Assembly: GCF_000516985.1 (NCBI RefSeq)
Contig: NW_006917093.1
Coordinates: 2,976,001-3,040,000 of the forward strand
DNA from: Pestalotiopsis fici W106-1
Taxonomy: Eukaryota; Ascomycota; Sordariomycetes; Amphisphaeriales; Sporocadaceae
Direction of reading: 5' to 3'
Length of the DNA stretch: 64,000 nucleotides
Below, piece after piece: positions 12,070-23,744 of this stretch. The translations under genes and the position numbers were made by a program. Numbering within the stretch: the first letter of the stretch is position 1; each line of letters begins with the position of its first letter. Below the pieces are notes generated by a model, which searched no databases, was not told where the DNA came from, and saw nothing but the letters and a program-made list of their open reading frames with translations.

Positions 12070-13070
12070 TTATGACGCCTTAGACTGCATGGGCAAGTGC
12101 AGATAGTTCTCAGGGAGCGTCTGCGAGCTGCGGAATGCGTCCTTTGTCTCATCGGCAAGGTCTGCGTTTTGGCCGTGACCCGTGGACAGTTCTGGGTTCG
12201 GGGTAACGGCAGGAGTCAGCTGGAGACCCAGACCAAGCACGGCTTGTCCAGAACTCATAAGCCTCGTGTCAAATGCGCACTCTCTGGCCTCGAATGCAGC
12301 TTCGCTCGTCTCGTCTTGTAGTTCTCGTCGAGTGGCCTCAATATCGTGGCGTGCCTCCTTGATATATTCTTCATCTGTCAAGGGCATGATGCGGTACTCG
12401 AGTGCCTCCATCACACATCTTTCGGTTGCATTGACCTGCTCGCATGACCAGATACCCCGACCCCATTCGGTGCAAAAGTACTGCGTTGGGTCGTGGACAT
12501 CTTCAAGAAATTTGGATGCAATCATCAGGGCGCACAGAATAACCACCTCGGAATACACGGCATCGCTAGGCTGTTGAATAGGGCCCGAGGGCAAGGTGTG
12601 GCGCTTGGATGCCGCAGGGGTCTGCCGCGATCGAGGGTAAATCATCCGCCAGCTGTTGCGGAACCTGGTTGGCAAAGCATCCAGAATGCAGACTGCGAGG
12701 GCGATGGTGTCCATGGAGAGGTTGGCCCGGTTGAGCATGGTCTGTACCACGGCCACAGAAGGCATTTCCCATGAGAGACCCGAGGGTAGCATCCGGGTAA
12801 GATGTATAGCTGAGGCTGCGAAACGCGACTTTGATTAGCTCGAATGCTTCCGCTACAATCCAAAAAAGCAACAGGATATTAGTTACCTAGAAACTCCTCA
12901 TTGCGACCCTCCGCGTCCCCAGCCGGGATGCGGGGGCTCTGAGTGGCTGACGAATTCCGGGACGATGGCGGAGGTGTAGGCAAGTTAGAAAGCGGTTTGT
13001 AGAACTTTCTGAAGCACGCCTCGTCAAACTCGAAACCGTCGTTGACGGAGAAGCTCTTGTTGTGGCCCAT
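12070..13070 (-). CDS. Cyclin-box protein, probable Pcl-type (Pho85-type) cyclin
   Basis: Two exons, 13070-12887 and 12815-12070, give 309 residues. A 71-bp intron joins NEEFL to ASAIHLTRMLPSGLSWEM in phase 1. The cyclin box follows: VVQTMLNRANLSMDTIALAVCILDAL, then VVILCALMIASKFLEDVHDPT and WSCEQVNATERCVMEALEYRI. A Ser/Pro/Thr-rich N-terminal arm precedes the box (LSNLPTPPPSSRNSSATQSPRIP), holding possible CDK sites. The C-terminal region is low-complexity and probably disordered. Cyclins of this size and type (yeast Pcl1/2, fission yeast Pas1) pair with Pho85/Cdk5-like kinases in polarity and G1 control. Assignment to the Pcl group rather than another small fungal cyclin group is inference. 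It stands alone between two long spacers. Confidence 0.72.
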
Positions 13071-16000
13071 TGTTAAGTAGTGTGGGTTTTGGTTGTGGGA
13101 TTTGTGATGATTATAGTCGCTTTCTTAATCAGGGTTGTTGCAGCCAGAAATCGAGCCTACTCAAGCCGTGGCAAGAGACGGTTTTCATGCTCGAATGAAA
13201 AAAAAAAGATCCAATGGACTCGAGTCAGGAACAGAAGCCCTGGTTTGTGTGACACAGAATGACACAGAGTGAGTTGGTCCTGTATTGCGATGTTCGGGGG
13301 TTGCTGCTTCTTTCGTTGTTGGTCAAAGCGAGGTGAGGGCCAGACGCAAGTGAGGATTGCCGTGGTGTCTTATAAGTATATACGTATGCGAGACAATGGA
13401 CAAGTTATGGTGATGTTCGGGGGTAGTGGAACGACGGGACGTTAGGCCAGTAGGCGAATCTGGAAAACGAGAGAACAGAAATGCCGGAGTAGAGACGAGA
13501 ACGAGTCGATCAAATGTCGGGGAGAAGCAGGAAGAAATACAAAGCTAGAAGTATCCGTAGCTCACGACCATATATGAATTGGGCTGGGGCTTATGCAGGC
13601 CCGTACGCAGCTCACGCACGGTCCGGTCGTCAGGTTCATCAAGGTCCAGCTGTGGTGGTGGTGGTGGTGTAAAAGTAGCAGCGGTTGAGCGGTGCACCAT
13701 GAGCCGGGACCCATCAGTGGACAAGGTACATCCGCAATCAACAAGGCTGAGTGAACACTGGGGACATTGATTTGGGGGAATTGGACAGTGGGAAACACTG
13801 GATACTCGACGAGCAACAATGTACGTACAGAATACGTACAGATCGTAACCGTGGATATCAAAGATGCCAGCAGGAAATGGCAAGGAAATGGCGCCGGAGC
13901 TAGAAGACTCGAGAGTTCGTAAGTTGCGCGGGAAACAAAACAAGCGCCCCCTCCCAGTTGTGGCTCCTCGAGGTGGTTTCAGCAACTTTCTTCGCATCTG
14001 AACAAGCTAAGAAATGATGCCATGGAGTAGAACCAAGTCGGTCCGTGTCTTTGTGGTTGTAACTTCTTGTCCTTTGGTCGTCATGCCGAACAACAAAGTA
14101 GGCTAAAGCTTGACTTCCTTTCTCCTTCTGGTTTAGCTGCCAGACAATATATATCAAAACCCATCAGAGATCAATCCATTTCGAATCCCCCTTCTTGTCT
14201 CTTCCACTCAGTTTGAACCTGTTGTTGATCGCGTGCTCTCGTACCTACACTGTCGGGACGAGACTCGGGGCATGAACTCAACATGAACCGCACCAGGGAC
14301 TCGTACACAGTAGTTCGGATGGGCTCAAAGGGGGTACATTGTGCTCTCCGACACGGCACTGCTAATTGGGTGCATATTGGTCCGTCTGCATGTACCTGCT
14401 TGACCTGCTTTGCTGCACCGCCTCCAGGCTAAACGAGGGTCAGGCAGGGCCTGATGGTGCCATCTCTGTACAGGGGCACCCTGTATAAAGGGTTCCTAGT
14501 TGTCTAGCACCTTGGGACGGACCGGTGTCTACAAAATAGCTCCAAGATCTAGCGGCGACTTCCGCGGAATAAAATTTGTGCATGAGCTGCCCAGTGCAGC
14601 CAGTGCAGTCTCTGTCAGTTCATGTTGGATTTCGTGAGGGTAATGCAAATGGGCTTGGAGGGGACACCCTTGCCGGTAACACTGCAGACGCCGACCACTG
14701 CATTCATTGACAGAATCTTATGATCTACTCATTTGGTGAACGCCTATACGACGGCCCGCCCGAGCCTGCTGCAGGTCCATTGTCGCGGTATACGATCGTA
14801 TTTTTTCCAATATCTTTGTTCGATGCCGACCGAAGGACAGAAAAAAAAAAAAAGGGGTCCATCTGTGTACAGTCGGTACACAGGACTCGTCGGACGTGTT
14901 AGCCAGACAAGACTCAGCACTACTCCGTACACTACCCTACTTGCGGATGCTCACCGCTAAACCTGAAGAAAATAAAAAATGGACATGGGTGAGAGTGCAG
15001 ATCCGTGGATCTCATCGTATTCCAATGCCTTGGGCCGCTGATGACTGGCAACCAGCCAAGCTCCTGCTCCCCTTCTCAGTGCGAAATACCACCTCTCAGG
15101 TGGCGTTGTGAGACTGCATTTCATGGTAAATGGAGGAAACTGGAGCATCGTACACTATATTTCCTTACGAGGCCCAGTAAATATCGCCCCATTCCTATCA
15201 AATCTGCTATTCGGACTTGCTGCATTTCGTAAAAACTTCATCTGAAAAATGCGCCCATGAACGAGACCCGACAAGCCGAGGATTGCATCAAACACGCAAT
15301 GGAGTGGTTGATGCTTTTTCACTTGCATACATACGAAGACTGCCTGTGGATACTCGGTTTTTCGGATGCGAAAAAAAGAAGACAGACCATTTTGAATCCA
15401 ATATAGTGCATTGGCTACTAATGGATTACTGTGTACTGGCGCGCATTGCCCAGTTTGGTGTTTAATGACTTGACGCATGCGAAGCACGTGTCGAGGTGTC
15501 AAGGGCCATACAAATCAAATCGAATGTTCTCTTGCGGTGAAAAGCTCGTCTTACATCCCATCAGACGTACATCATTATCTTAATTCCTGCATGTAGTTGA
15601 ACCACGTTGACGGGAAAAGACAACAATTAAGAAGAAGAAAAAAAAAAAAAAAGACGCGATTCACGTATCCTCGTCTCCGAGCCCTCGTATCACGAACACG
15701 AAGCAAAGCGCAGTCCCTCCCTTCGGGTGCGGTAGATGAGAAAGGCAGTTGATCTTCAGGCACACTGACTGTGGTGCCGACAATCCGGGGAAATCGATGC
15801 AGGTTTTCTCAGGGATTTTCATGATGTTGCCAGGCTCCCATAAAAATATCGATGTCTATCAGCTGCAGTCCCGCTATAAAACCCTCCATCTGTTGCGCCG
15901 GTCACAGGAGAAAAGGGACGAGGCAGGTTGGCAGGGCCCAAAGAGGACCCCACTACCCCCACAGCCGTTTCTTCTTTTTTCGCCGCCCGTTTGCCGCAAT

Positions 16001-17761
16001 TGTGATCTGCCAGGAGGATGCAACAGTGAGTGGCTGGCAAGCTGACCGAGGCGCTGCGATTCTAAAAACATGAAAACCCTTGGCTGGTCATGACGTGATG
16101 GTTGGATATGGTCATTCGTTCAGCCAAAATGTAGTGGTCTCTGTACGACCAGAAACTCCGATTTCCGCATTAATTTCTGCCATCGTATAGCAGCACGTAT
16201 TGTTAAAAATGTGGTCTTATACTATCCACTTGTTTGCATTCTCGATCCACCCAGGTAACCGTAATGATCCCGAAGCACTCTATCTGCATGCAACAGATCC
16301 AGTGTTGCATCTAGGTAGCAAAGACCGGCAGTACCTTTCTAGTCAGGCTGTAGCTTGTGCTGTCTGGTTGTCTCCATTTGGGGAAACACATTTTCCATCG
16401 AGATCTACTATCTGTTGCTTGAGAAGTGAAGGGTTCCATGTCTCCGGCATCTCTTCCAACCGGCCCGTCTCTGCCCAAGCGCTTCTAAGTTTATACACCC
16501 CAAAAATTCGTGCTTTGAGGTGCAGGCTGCTGCTGGCTTAGACGCGGCCGAAAGAAAAATTTACCCTCGGTGTCAGCTTCTTGGTGGGTCTCGTCTTCGG
16601 CCGGGAGCCCTCCGTGGTTTGGATTTGTTTGATGCCTGACATGAGGCTGACAGTTTCCGAATCCTTCGGCTAGTTCTCCAAAGAGAAACTTGTTTACTAG
16701 CCCGAGAAGAATCAGAATTTTACGCTTTTTATATCGCCATTGGTACGTCATCAACAGCGAGATCTGAAATCAATCGGTATATTTCACAGGGCAACTAATA
16801 TATCGACTACGTGCCGAGAAGAATATCATTGTGCGAAGATGCTCATAGTATTGACTTGTGGCGGTTGAATGACAGACACCTACTGATACTCTGAGAGCAA
16901 GCCATGATCATTTTGAGCCGCTTGTTCATCAAACAAGAAAACGGCAATGCGCCATAAGCATTGATATGATCAGTAACCTGGGTAGGGTATCAACACAGCG
17001 CCTCCTAACATTCGCATTCGCGCCTGTAATTGCATGAGATAATGCTCAGAAATCGATTAACATGGATTTCTGGGAGCTGACAGTCCATTCTTTGCTCCTG
17101 AATAGATCGGACTAGGCGTAGGGAAAATCTCGAAACCAATACATCGGGCATGGTTTAAGGGAGCACGGACTGTAAGGAAATATATGGTTAACGGAAGCCA
17201 AGGGGGATTATGAAATAACGAAATTATAAATAACAGAGATCACCTCCTGCTCAATATGATGCCTCCATAATCTGGAATGGGAACCTCATAGTCGCTATAA
17301 TGGAACAAGTCAAGCTCAGACGGTAACCTCTTCCGCCGAATCCCCTCTTTCTCGCCTTGCAACGATAGAAGATTTGATAGGCGGAAAATTGGCCCATGAC
17401 AAGTCTGAGCTTTCCATTTACAATATAAATGTGGCTAGGAAGGCGCAGAGATTTTGCATGCAGTACTCCAGTCACTTGAACATTGGCCAAGTCACTGGCT
17501 CCTTCCCAGGAACTCATAAGTGTTACCACTTGAGGTCGAAATGATCGTGCCTTCCGTCTCACGAGATGGAACATTCACAGGGAACTCAACAGTTTGAGCA
17601 CCACCTAGACGTGCTGCATCCTATATAGATATATGGAACTTCCATGTCTTTGCTCCTTGGCATACACTGCCGCTTTGTGTCTGTGTTCTCATTGTGAAGG
17701 CCCATGGCCTCGTCCAAACTTGGAATCACGGGTCCTGACATCTAAGCATCAAGTCATGATC
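13071..17761. other. Longest gene-poor spacer in the window
   Basis: This 4.7-kb spacer lies between the cyclin start and the next gene. Frames such as 13545-13997 (-), 16491-16751 (-) and 17251-17574 (-) are open but show no domains, no family resemblance and no clear splice partners. There is a run of A at about 15639-15652 and another at 14840-14852. The left part probably contains a long cyclin promoter and 5' UTR. I see no transposon ends or RNA gene. Confidence 0.5.
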
Positions 17762-19396
17762 ATGGCCTCGAGAACATCTCGCTCAAAGTCAGGATCAGCA
17801 CATCAAGGTAAAGTGCTTAGTCGTCGTGATCCCGTGCCACTTGGCAAATCTCGTCTCCAGACGCAGTCAGCAAATGCTCAGACAGCCCAGACACGGATTG
17901 GGATTACATCATATCGCACGAAGTCTGAAGGACCTGCAAGTCTCCACGAATCAGTCCAGACTCCAGGAAGAGACACCAGCGGACCACTCCGTGTGCGCGC
18001 AAACACCAAGAGGCGAAGATCGGTGACAGCAAATCTCGAACAAGCAAGTCAGATTCGAAATTCAAGGTATGAAGGCATACTTTCCACGTCCGTGTGCCTG
18101 AAATTCGAACTGTCCAGCTAATCTCATACCCCGAATAGCAGGAGTCCACTGCGCTCGAGTGCTAGGCTCGCTTTCCCTTCATATGGTGGACATGGCAACA
18201 AAGACCTATCACGTGAAACTGATGCTAAAGGCCATCCATTTAACGAGCGTGTCAGAATTTCAGCTCGTGAAGATGCTCCTCAACGTGAACCTTCAAGAGG
18301 TAGACGACGCTTTCGAAGTCCAACCCCGTTTCCAATCGTCCAAGGCACCCAAGTCGTTGCAGCCATCCAGGAAATTCCCGTGTCGGGACATGAAAGAACA
18401 CGACCGCATAGTGGCCGACCGACAGAGAAACCCCATGATGCGGAACAACCTATCGGCCACAACATCGACAAAACCACGGTTCCTCGTGCGAGAGCAAAGA
18501 CGCAAGATTCTAAACGGAATGCTTGGCGAGCTGTGAAGGGTGGATTCTTGGTTTCCAGAAACGTGCAAGCTGAAAATTATCTCTTTCCCATACGAAAGGG
18601 TAAACCAGACCCGGTATGGCGAGCAGGCGACGGTTTCTCAGACGAGGAAGCTGCCCCGGACTTTCTCTTCTATGTCACGGGACAGAAGAAGCGCATGAAA
18701 CCGGCATCAACGACAGATTTCGGGGTCCTCCCTCTTCTTCCAGCTATGGATGAGCATCCAGGTAGCATCCGACATTCTCGGAAACGACGAAAGGTGGGCG
18801 AGAGTTCACTGATTGACCGTGCGGCACTGTTGCGCGGAGTCGCAAACGAACCATGGCCAACGTATAAGAATTTTATGGAGAGTAGCTTGCCTGCTCGCAC
18901 ACAACAGAGCTTGATTCAAGACCATGCCGCTGTCCGCACGCATCTTTCCAATCAAGTTCAGTCTTCCTTGGAAAAAGCCACACCCAAGCCTCAATCAACA
19001 TATCAGTTGCTTGCACGGTATGGGAAAAGCCCTTTACATTTCAAGGGGCGTGTCAATACTGACAGGCCGGATGCCCGAGGTGCATATATTCCCCAGTCAT
19101 TGCCCACAAGGCCTCTGAGTCTTTCAGGTTCTGCAGGCGATAATGGCAGGGAGTCGTCCATAAGTTCCGATCAAGACTCTCAGAGCAGTATCGTTCCAAA
19201 GACAGAGCCCAGCCTAAGCGGATCTGACGAGGGTACGCAATCGGACAGAACCGACACTTCTGACCAATCTGACCAGACTATTCGCTCTTTTTGGGCCGCA
19301 GACGGGAGCCATTTTTACCCCGAGGATAATCTAGTGCAGAGAGGAGTGGCTTCACACTTCTCCAACGGCGATGATGATGATGATGAAGACTATTAG
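17762..19396 (+). CDS. Unrecognised basic, probably nuclear protein
   Basis: I do not recognise the family. Two exons, 17762-18066 and 18142-19396, give 519 residues (520 if the upstream tandem acceptor is used). The protein is rich in Arg, Ser, Lys and Gln and mostly looks disordered. Possible nuclear-localisation clusters are NTKRRRS and RKRRKVG. A more conserved-looking middle runs from about WRAVKGGFLVSRN through WRAGDGFSDEEAAPDFLFY to RGVANEPWPTYKNFMESSLP. The tail is acidic and ends in a run of Asp/Glu (DDDDDEDY). The ATG at 17762 (MASRTSRSKSG) was chosen over an in-frame ATG at 17633 because the extra N-terminus (MELPCLCSLAYTAAL) does not resemble the rest. Convergent with bub3. A chromatin or cell-cycle role is possible but only a guess. 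Confidence 0.65.
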
Positions 19397-19913
19397 GTGA
19401 AACCAGAGGAGAATTTCCTCGACGAGCATGCTATGGCGCCAAATCACTCTATAGACAGGGCTCATTAGCGGTCTCAAAGATAAATGACCTCAAGAGCCGC
19501 GGCGGCGTTTCACTGCTGGCGATGTTGTTATAACTGTACAATTTACTACAGGGCCTTGTTCCTATCTGGGAGTACACGATATATCTGCTGGTGGAGTGGT
19601 GTATATATCCATAGCTGTCTTGTCATTTCGTGTCGGATCAGACCACAAGTCAAATCTGCACTTGAGCACGAGTTTCAATGCCATCAAATCTTGGTACACG
19701 AGCTTCGCATAGGTTTCGATGAGTGCAAATATCTCAAAAACATCTTGTAAGTCCTGGTATATTTTGCTCTGCCGACAACGCCGATGCGCCAAGTGATAAA
19801 ACCCTGAGCCATGCAATATAAGTCATCACGAATTGTGTTGTAAACATCGCCCGCCAAGCACGACCAAATTCAAATGTGAGGTCAAGGTTCGGAAACTAGA
19901 TTGATTGCACCCT
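19397..19913. other. Convergent 3' spacer
   Basis: 517 bp between the convergent ends of the unrecognised protein gene and bub3. Only short non-coding-looking frames are present. Confidence 0.5.
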
Positions 19914-21142
19914 TTATTTGGCGCCCTTACCCTTGGCTTCTGTCTCGCCCAATTCTCTGATGACAACCTTTGTCCGTCCTTCTCCGCTGTAGTCTTCCAT
20001 GCCAGTCTCAAAGCCCGGGCACACGCCAATGGCAAGGTATTTTCCATCACTCGAGAAAGCCAGAGATGCGACACTATCGGGAAACTTCTGGTAGATCTTC
20101 ATGCGGCGCTTCGCTGCGGCGTCCCATAGCGCGACTGTGGCATCACCTCCACCGCTGGCAAAGGTGCCAAAGTTCGGGTGGAAGGCGAGAGCATTGACGG
20201 GAAAGACGACGTCGGCGCCGTCCTCGGGGCTGGTCTGGCGGTGACACTTGAAGGCGTACTTGCGGGCCTGCGAGGCCTCGGAGGCGTCGAACCACTCGAC
20301 AGCGACACGGCCCTCAATCGAGGACGTGGCGTAGCCGGCGTCCGAGGGCATGGCGGCGACGGCCCGGGTCAAGAACTTGAGCGACGACTCGCGCTGCTGC
20401 CAGGGCTCGGGCACGGCGCCGGATTGTAGCGAGGCGGCTAGTGTGTTCAAGTCGTAAATGTGCACCAGCCGCGAGGTCATGGCGACGATGACTTTTGAGG
20501 GCGAGGCGGCGAGCGCGTGCGGCTTGCCGGGCAGTGGAATGGTCAGTGGTGTCAGGGAAGTGTCGGATGGGTTCAGCACGTGGAGGGTGCTGTCCCATGA
20601 GGCGGTGACTAGTAATGCTGTTGAAAGGCACAATTGTCAGCTCAGGCGCAGTTGCCAATTGGCAAAGAGATGGCGTGAAGAGGTGAGTTCAGGGAGTGGC
20701 TGTTTGTGAAATCACATGGCCAACATACAGTGTTCCCGACTATAGACAACCCTCCTGACGGGCGCCGTGTGCTTGCTGACGAGCGTCATGTCACCACTAC
20801 TGAGATCGATCCGCCGCACCGTCCAGTCCATACCGGCGCTGAAAGCCTCGTCGTCGTCGGCGCCAAAGCACACGTCCATGACGGGAGCGCGGTGCTCAAA
20901 GGTCTGCAACAGCGTGCCATGTCCGCTTTCACTGTCGCTGTGGGTGTCGTAGAGGTAGACATTCTTGTCCCAGGACGAAACGAGCAGGCGGGTGGGCGAG
21001 GAGGGCGCAAAGACGAGTGACGAGACCGCATCGTTTGGCGGCTGCGCGAGCTCGAACTGTGTTGCTGTGCTAATGTTAGCAAGACGAACTCGCTCTAGAT
21101 GCTTCGAGAGCAATTAGATCTGGGAAACTCACAGGGTGCCAT
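19914..21142 (-). CDS. bub3: Spindle checkpoint WD40 protein Bub3
   Basis: Mitotic checkpoint protein that binds phosphorylated kinetochore scaffold and the GLEBS motifs of Bub1 and Mad3. Three exons: 21142-21133, 21064-20729 and 20617-19914, giving 349 residues. The first coding exon is only 10 nt (Met-Ala-Pro and one base) and joins to make MAPSTQFELAQPP, the usual fungal N-terminus. Family signatures are LLVSSWDKNVYLYDTH, FSAGMDWTVRRIDL, LLVTASWDSTLHV, YATSSIEGRVAVEWFD, CHR near VFPVNALAFHPNFGTFASGG and FPDSVASLAFSSDGKYLAIG. The C-terminal tail is lysine-rich. It is divergent from gpn2 across 430 bp. Confidence 0.94.
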
Positions 21143-21572
21143 GGTTTTATTCCTAAAGATATTGACTTGATTGCGCAATGAACTTGTCAATGTCGTCTTG
21201 AAGCAAGAAAAAGCTATGGACGAATGTTTACCAATTGCAGCATCTAATCCAGGTACCTAGGTAGGTTACCTACCTACCTACGTACACAGACCCCTGCTGT
21301 CGATAAACAAGAGCTCCCCGGGGATCCTGCCAATTGTCACCGCCTAAATTTCCCAAGGCTTGGCATGCGTCGGCGGGGCATTTGGTCGGATCGCTGGGAG
21401 CTTCATCCCACTTCCATGTCGTCTGTCTCTTCTGGTTGCTTCTGAGCCGTTTCATTTGTAACTATCGTGACTGCATTCGCGACCCAATAAAATTTCTCAC
21501 AACTCCTCTCTATGGTCGCAGAAACATACACCACATATTAAGGGTCTTGCGCAGTCTCTCCAGCAGACAAAA
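21143..21572. promoter_or_regulatory. Divergent promoter of bub3 and gpn2
   Basis: A 430-bp spacer between divergent start codons. Its centre (21250-21285) is a dense array of AGGT/ACCT units containing CCTAGG and three tandem CTAC repeats, related to the AGGTAGGTAC motif seen in other promoters of the window. Confidence 0.55.
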
Positions 21573-22770
21573 ATGCCTTTTGCTCAGCTCGTGCTGGGCA
21601 GCCCGGGTGCTGGCAAGAGCACCTACTGCGATGGCAGTAAGCGCATACCCCGCCACCACCGGTGAGCCTCAAGAAAGTGGTCACCAAAGACTGACTAGAT
21701 TTGGTCACAGTGCATCAATTCATGAGCGCCATTGGTCGCGACTGTTCAGTCGTTAATCTAGACCCTGCCAACGACCGAACAAACTATCCTTGCGCTCTAG
21801 ATATACGGAAGCTGGTGACCTTGGAAGAGATCATGTCCGACGATTCCCTGGGCCCGAACGGTGGTGTGTTATATGCATTTGAAGAGTTGGAGCACAATAT
21901 GGAATGGCTCGAAGAGGGACTGAAGGGGCTTGGAGAGTCGTATGTGCTGTTTGACTGTCCCGGCCAAGTCGAGCTGTATACCCATCACAACTCACTACGG
22001 AACATATTCTTCAAGCTTCAAAAGATGGGATACAGAGTACGTATAATGTGCCTCGAGTTCCCGACCGCAACTCTCGCGGCTAACCTTTTGTACAGCTGGT
22101 GGTTGTGCACCTTTCCGACTCCTTTTGCCTCACGCAGCCTTCTCTCTATGTCTCGAACCTCCTTCTGACCCTCCGTGCGATGCTGCAAATGGATCTCCCG
22201 CACATCAACGTCCTTACCAAGATAGACAAGGTTGCAGACTATGACAAGTTGCCATTCAACCTCGACTTTTATACCGAGGTGCAGGACCTGAATTACCTCC
22301 TTCCATACCTCGAGGAGGAGGCACCATCTCTTAGGAGCGACAAATTCGCACGGCTCAACCAGGCAGTGGCGGATTTGGTGGAAAATTTCGGTCTCGTTCG
22401 GTTCGAGGTGCTGGCAGTTGAAAACAAGAAGAGCATCATGCATCTCTTGCATGTCATTGATCGGGCGGGAGGGTATGTCTTTGGAGGCGCAGAGGGAGCC
22501 AATGACACCGTCTGGCAGGTGGCTATGCGCAACGAATCCTCAATGCTGGAAGTCCAGGATATCCAAGAACGCTGGATAGATGCAAAAGATGCATACGATG
22601 AAGCCGAGCGGAAGGACGACGAGGAGCAGGCCGCAAGACTCGGCCACACTGGTACGGGGGCGACGACCCCGGACCTTGTGACGGATGATGGGGAAGATGA
22701 CGAGTTTGACGGTTTTCCTCCACCGCCGTCAGGAGATAGTGGCGTAAAGATAGTGAGAAGAAATCAATGA
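21573..22770 (+). CDS. gpn2: GPN-loop GTPase 2
   Basis: Cytoplasmic GTPase needed for assembly and nuclear import of RNA polymerases II and III. Three exons: 21573-21636, 21711-22036 and 22096-22770, giving 354 residues. P-loop LGSPGAGKST spans residues 8-17. The diagnostic GPN loop is at about residues 69-71 (LGPNGG). Other motifs are NLDPAND, FDCPGQVELYT (G3), NVLTKIDK (G4) and the conserved YEVQDL-like block (FYTEVQDLNYLLPYL). The C-terminal tail is acidic and ends in PPPPSGDSG. Its end is 8 bp from the convergent pop5 stop codon, so the mature mRNAs very likely overlap. Confidence 0.95.
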
Positions 22771-22778
22771 TACCCCTT

Positions 22779-23354
22779 TCAGCTATCGCTGAAGTCTGCC
22801 ATCTCCTCGTCTTCAAGCTCGGATTCATCATCAATGTCCACAGTGTTTTCTTTCGAAGCGGTTTGGCGTGTTCGTTTGCCTTCGTTCATGATGGCAGCCA
22901 AAGCGCTGTTGCCCTTTGCGCCGGCCTGATCCTTGACCGCGAGCATCATGTCCCGGGCGCGCCTGATGGCCTCTTCTTCAACCCTTCTTATGGTCCCGCT
23001 GACGTGCACAACACGGAACGTGCAGAGTTTGCCGTCGCGGACGGGCACGTGGTCCATCATGGTCAGCGCGGACCAGACAAGGCGGTAGTGGGCGCGATTG
23101 ACGCGCAGGATAAACGTCGAGGTGGCCGGGGACAGGTACTTGACCTGCAGGCTGGAGATGGCGCCCGACCCAAAATCGCCAAAGAGGATCGCGACTTGGG
23201 CGCGCAGCTCGCGCAGCAGCGCATTGCGGTCAAACTTGTCGGTCGTCGGCTGGTTGAGGGCGATGAGGTCGGGGGTCTTGGGCGACGGCTCGGCCGACAG
23301 CTCAGTCGGGTAGAGGATGTTGACGAGGAGGTAGCGCTCCTTGATGCGGACCAT
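22779..23354 (-). CDS. pop5: RNase P / RNase MRP subunit Pop5
   Basis: Protein subunit of nuclear RNase P (tRNA 5' processing) and RNase MRP (rRNA processing). Single exon, 191 residues, starting at MVRIKERYLLVNILYP, the standard N-terminus; an upstream frame start at 23366 is non-canonical or less likely. Further family blocks are LRAQVAILFGDFGSG, LQVKYLSPATSTFILRV and HYRLVWSALTMMDHV, then the C-terminal IRRVEEEAIRRAR helix. The extreme C-terminus is an acidic tail (ELEDEEMADFSDS). Convergent with gpn2 and divergent from the MoCo gene. Confidence 0.94.
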   Translation of the reverse strand: MVRIKERYLLVNILYPTELSAEPSPKTPDLIALNQPTTDKFDRNALLRELRAQVAILFGDFGSGAISSLQVKYLSPATSTFILRVNRAHYRLVWSALTMMDHVPVRDGKLCTFRVVHVSGTIRRVEEEAIRRARDMMLAVKDQAGAKGNSALAAIMNEGKRTRQTASKENTVDIDDESELEDEEMADFSDS

Positions 23355-23744
23355 GGTGCCGCGCAATAGCCCAAGAGAGGGACTATATTTGTGGAAGATG
23401 CTTTGGCTCCGTGCTTTAAAAGAACAAAGCGCAGGTGATCATATGTCAATGGATTCCCGATGTGATTCACTTGGCGCAAGTCCCGTCCCTCACTTTTTCA
23501 ATATGGGGGAGCTTTATCTTATCGTAACCCCCTGTAGGACCTTGTACGTATACTGCGTCAATGGGTGGGGCCCGGACTCGATCCAGAGACTCCGCGCCTA
23601 TTCTTACATCCGGTCTTCATCCGCTCAACATAATAGACGGCCGGAACCGCTTGGGTTGTTGTTCAGAATATTTTGGATAGTCTCTATTGATTTTTTGGAC
23701 TCGAAAGGATTAAAGGTGTACTTTGACTCTGTTTCCTATTGAGG
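23355..23744. promoter_or_regulatory. Divergent promoter of pop5 and the MoCo gene
   Basis: 390 bp between divergent start codons. No long frame or clear factor site was recognised. Confidence 0.5.

Noticed and set aside
13545..13997. 150-codon minus-strand frame in the cyclin upstream region
   Set aside because: No recognisable domain; probably open by chance within promoter or 5' UTR sequence.
17251..17574. 107-codon ATG frame divergent from the unrecognised nuclear protein
   Set aside because: No family resemblance and no splice or promoter support beyond position.
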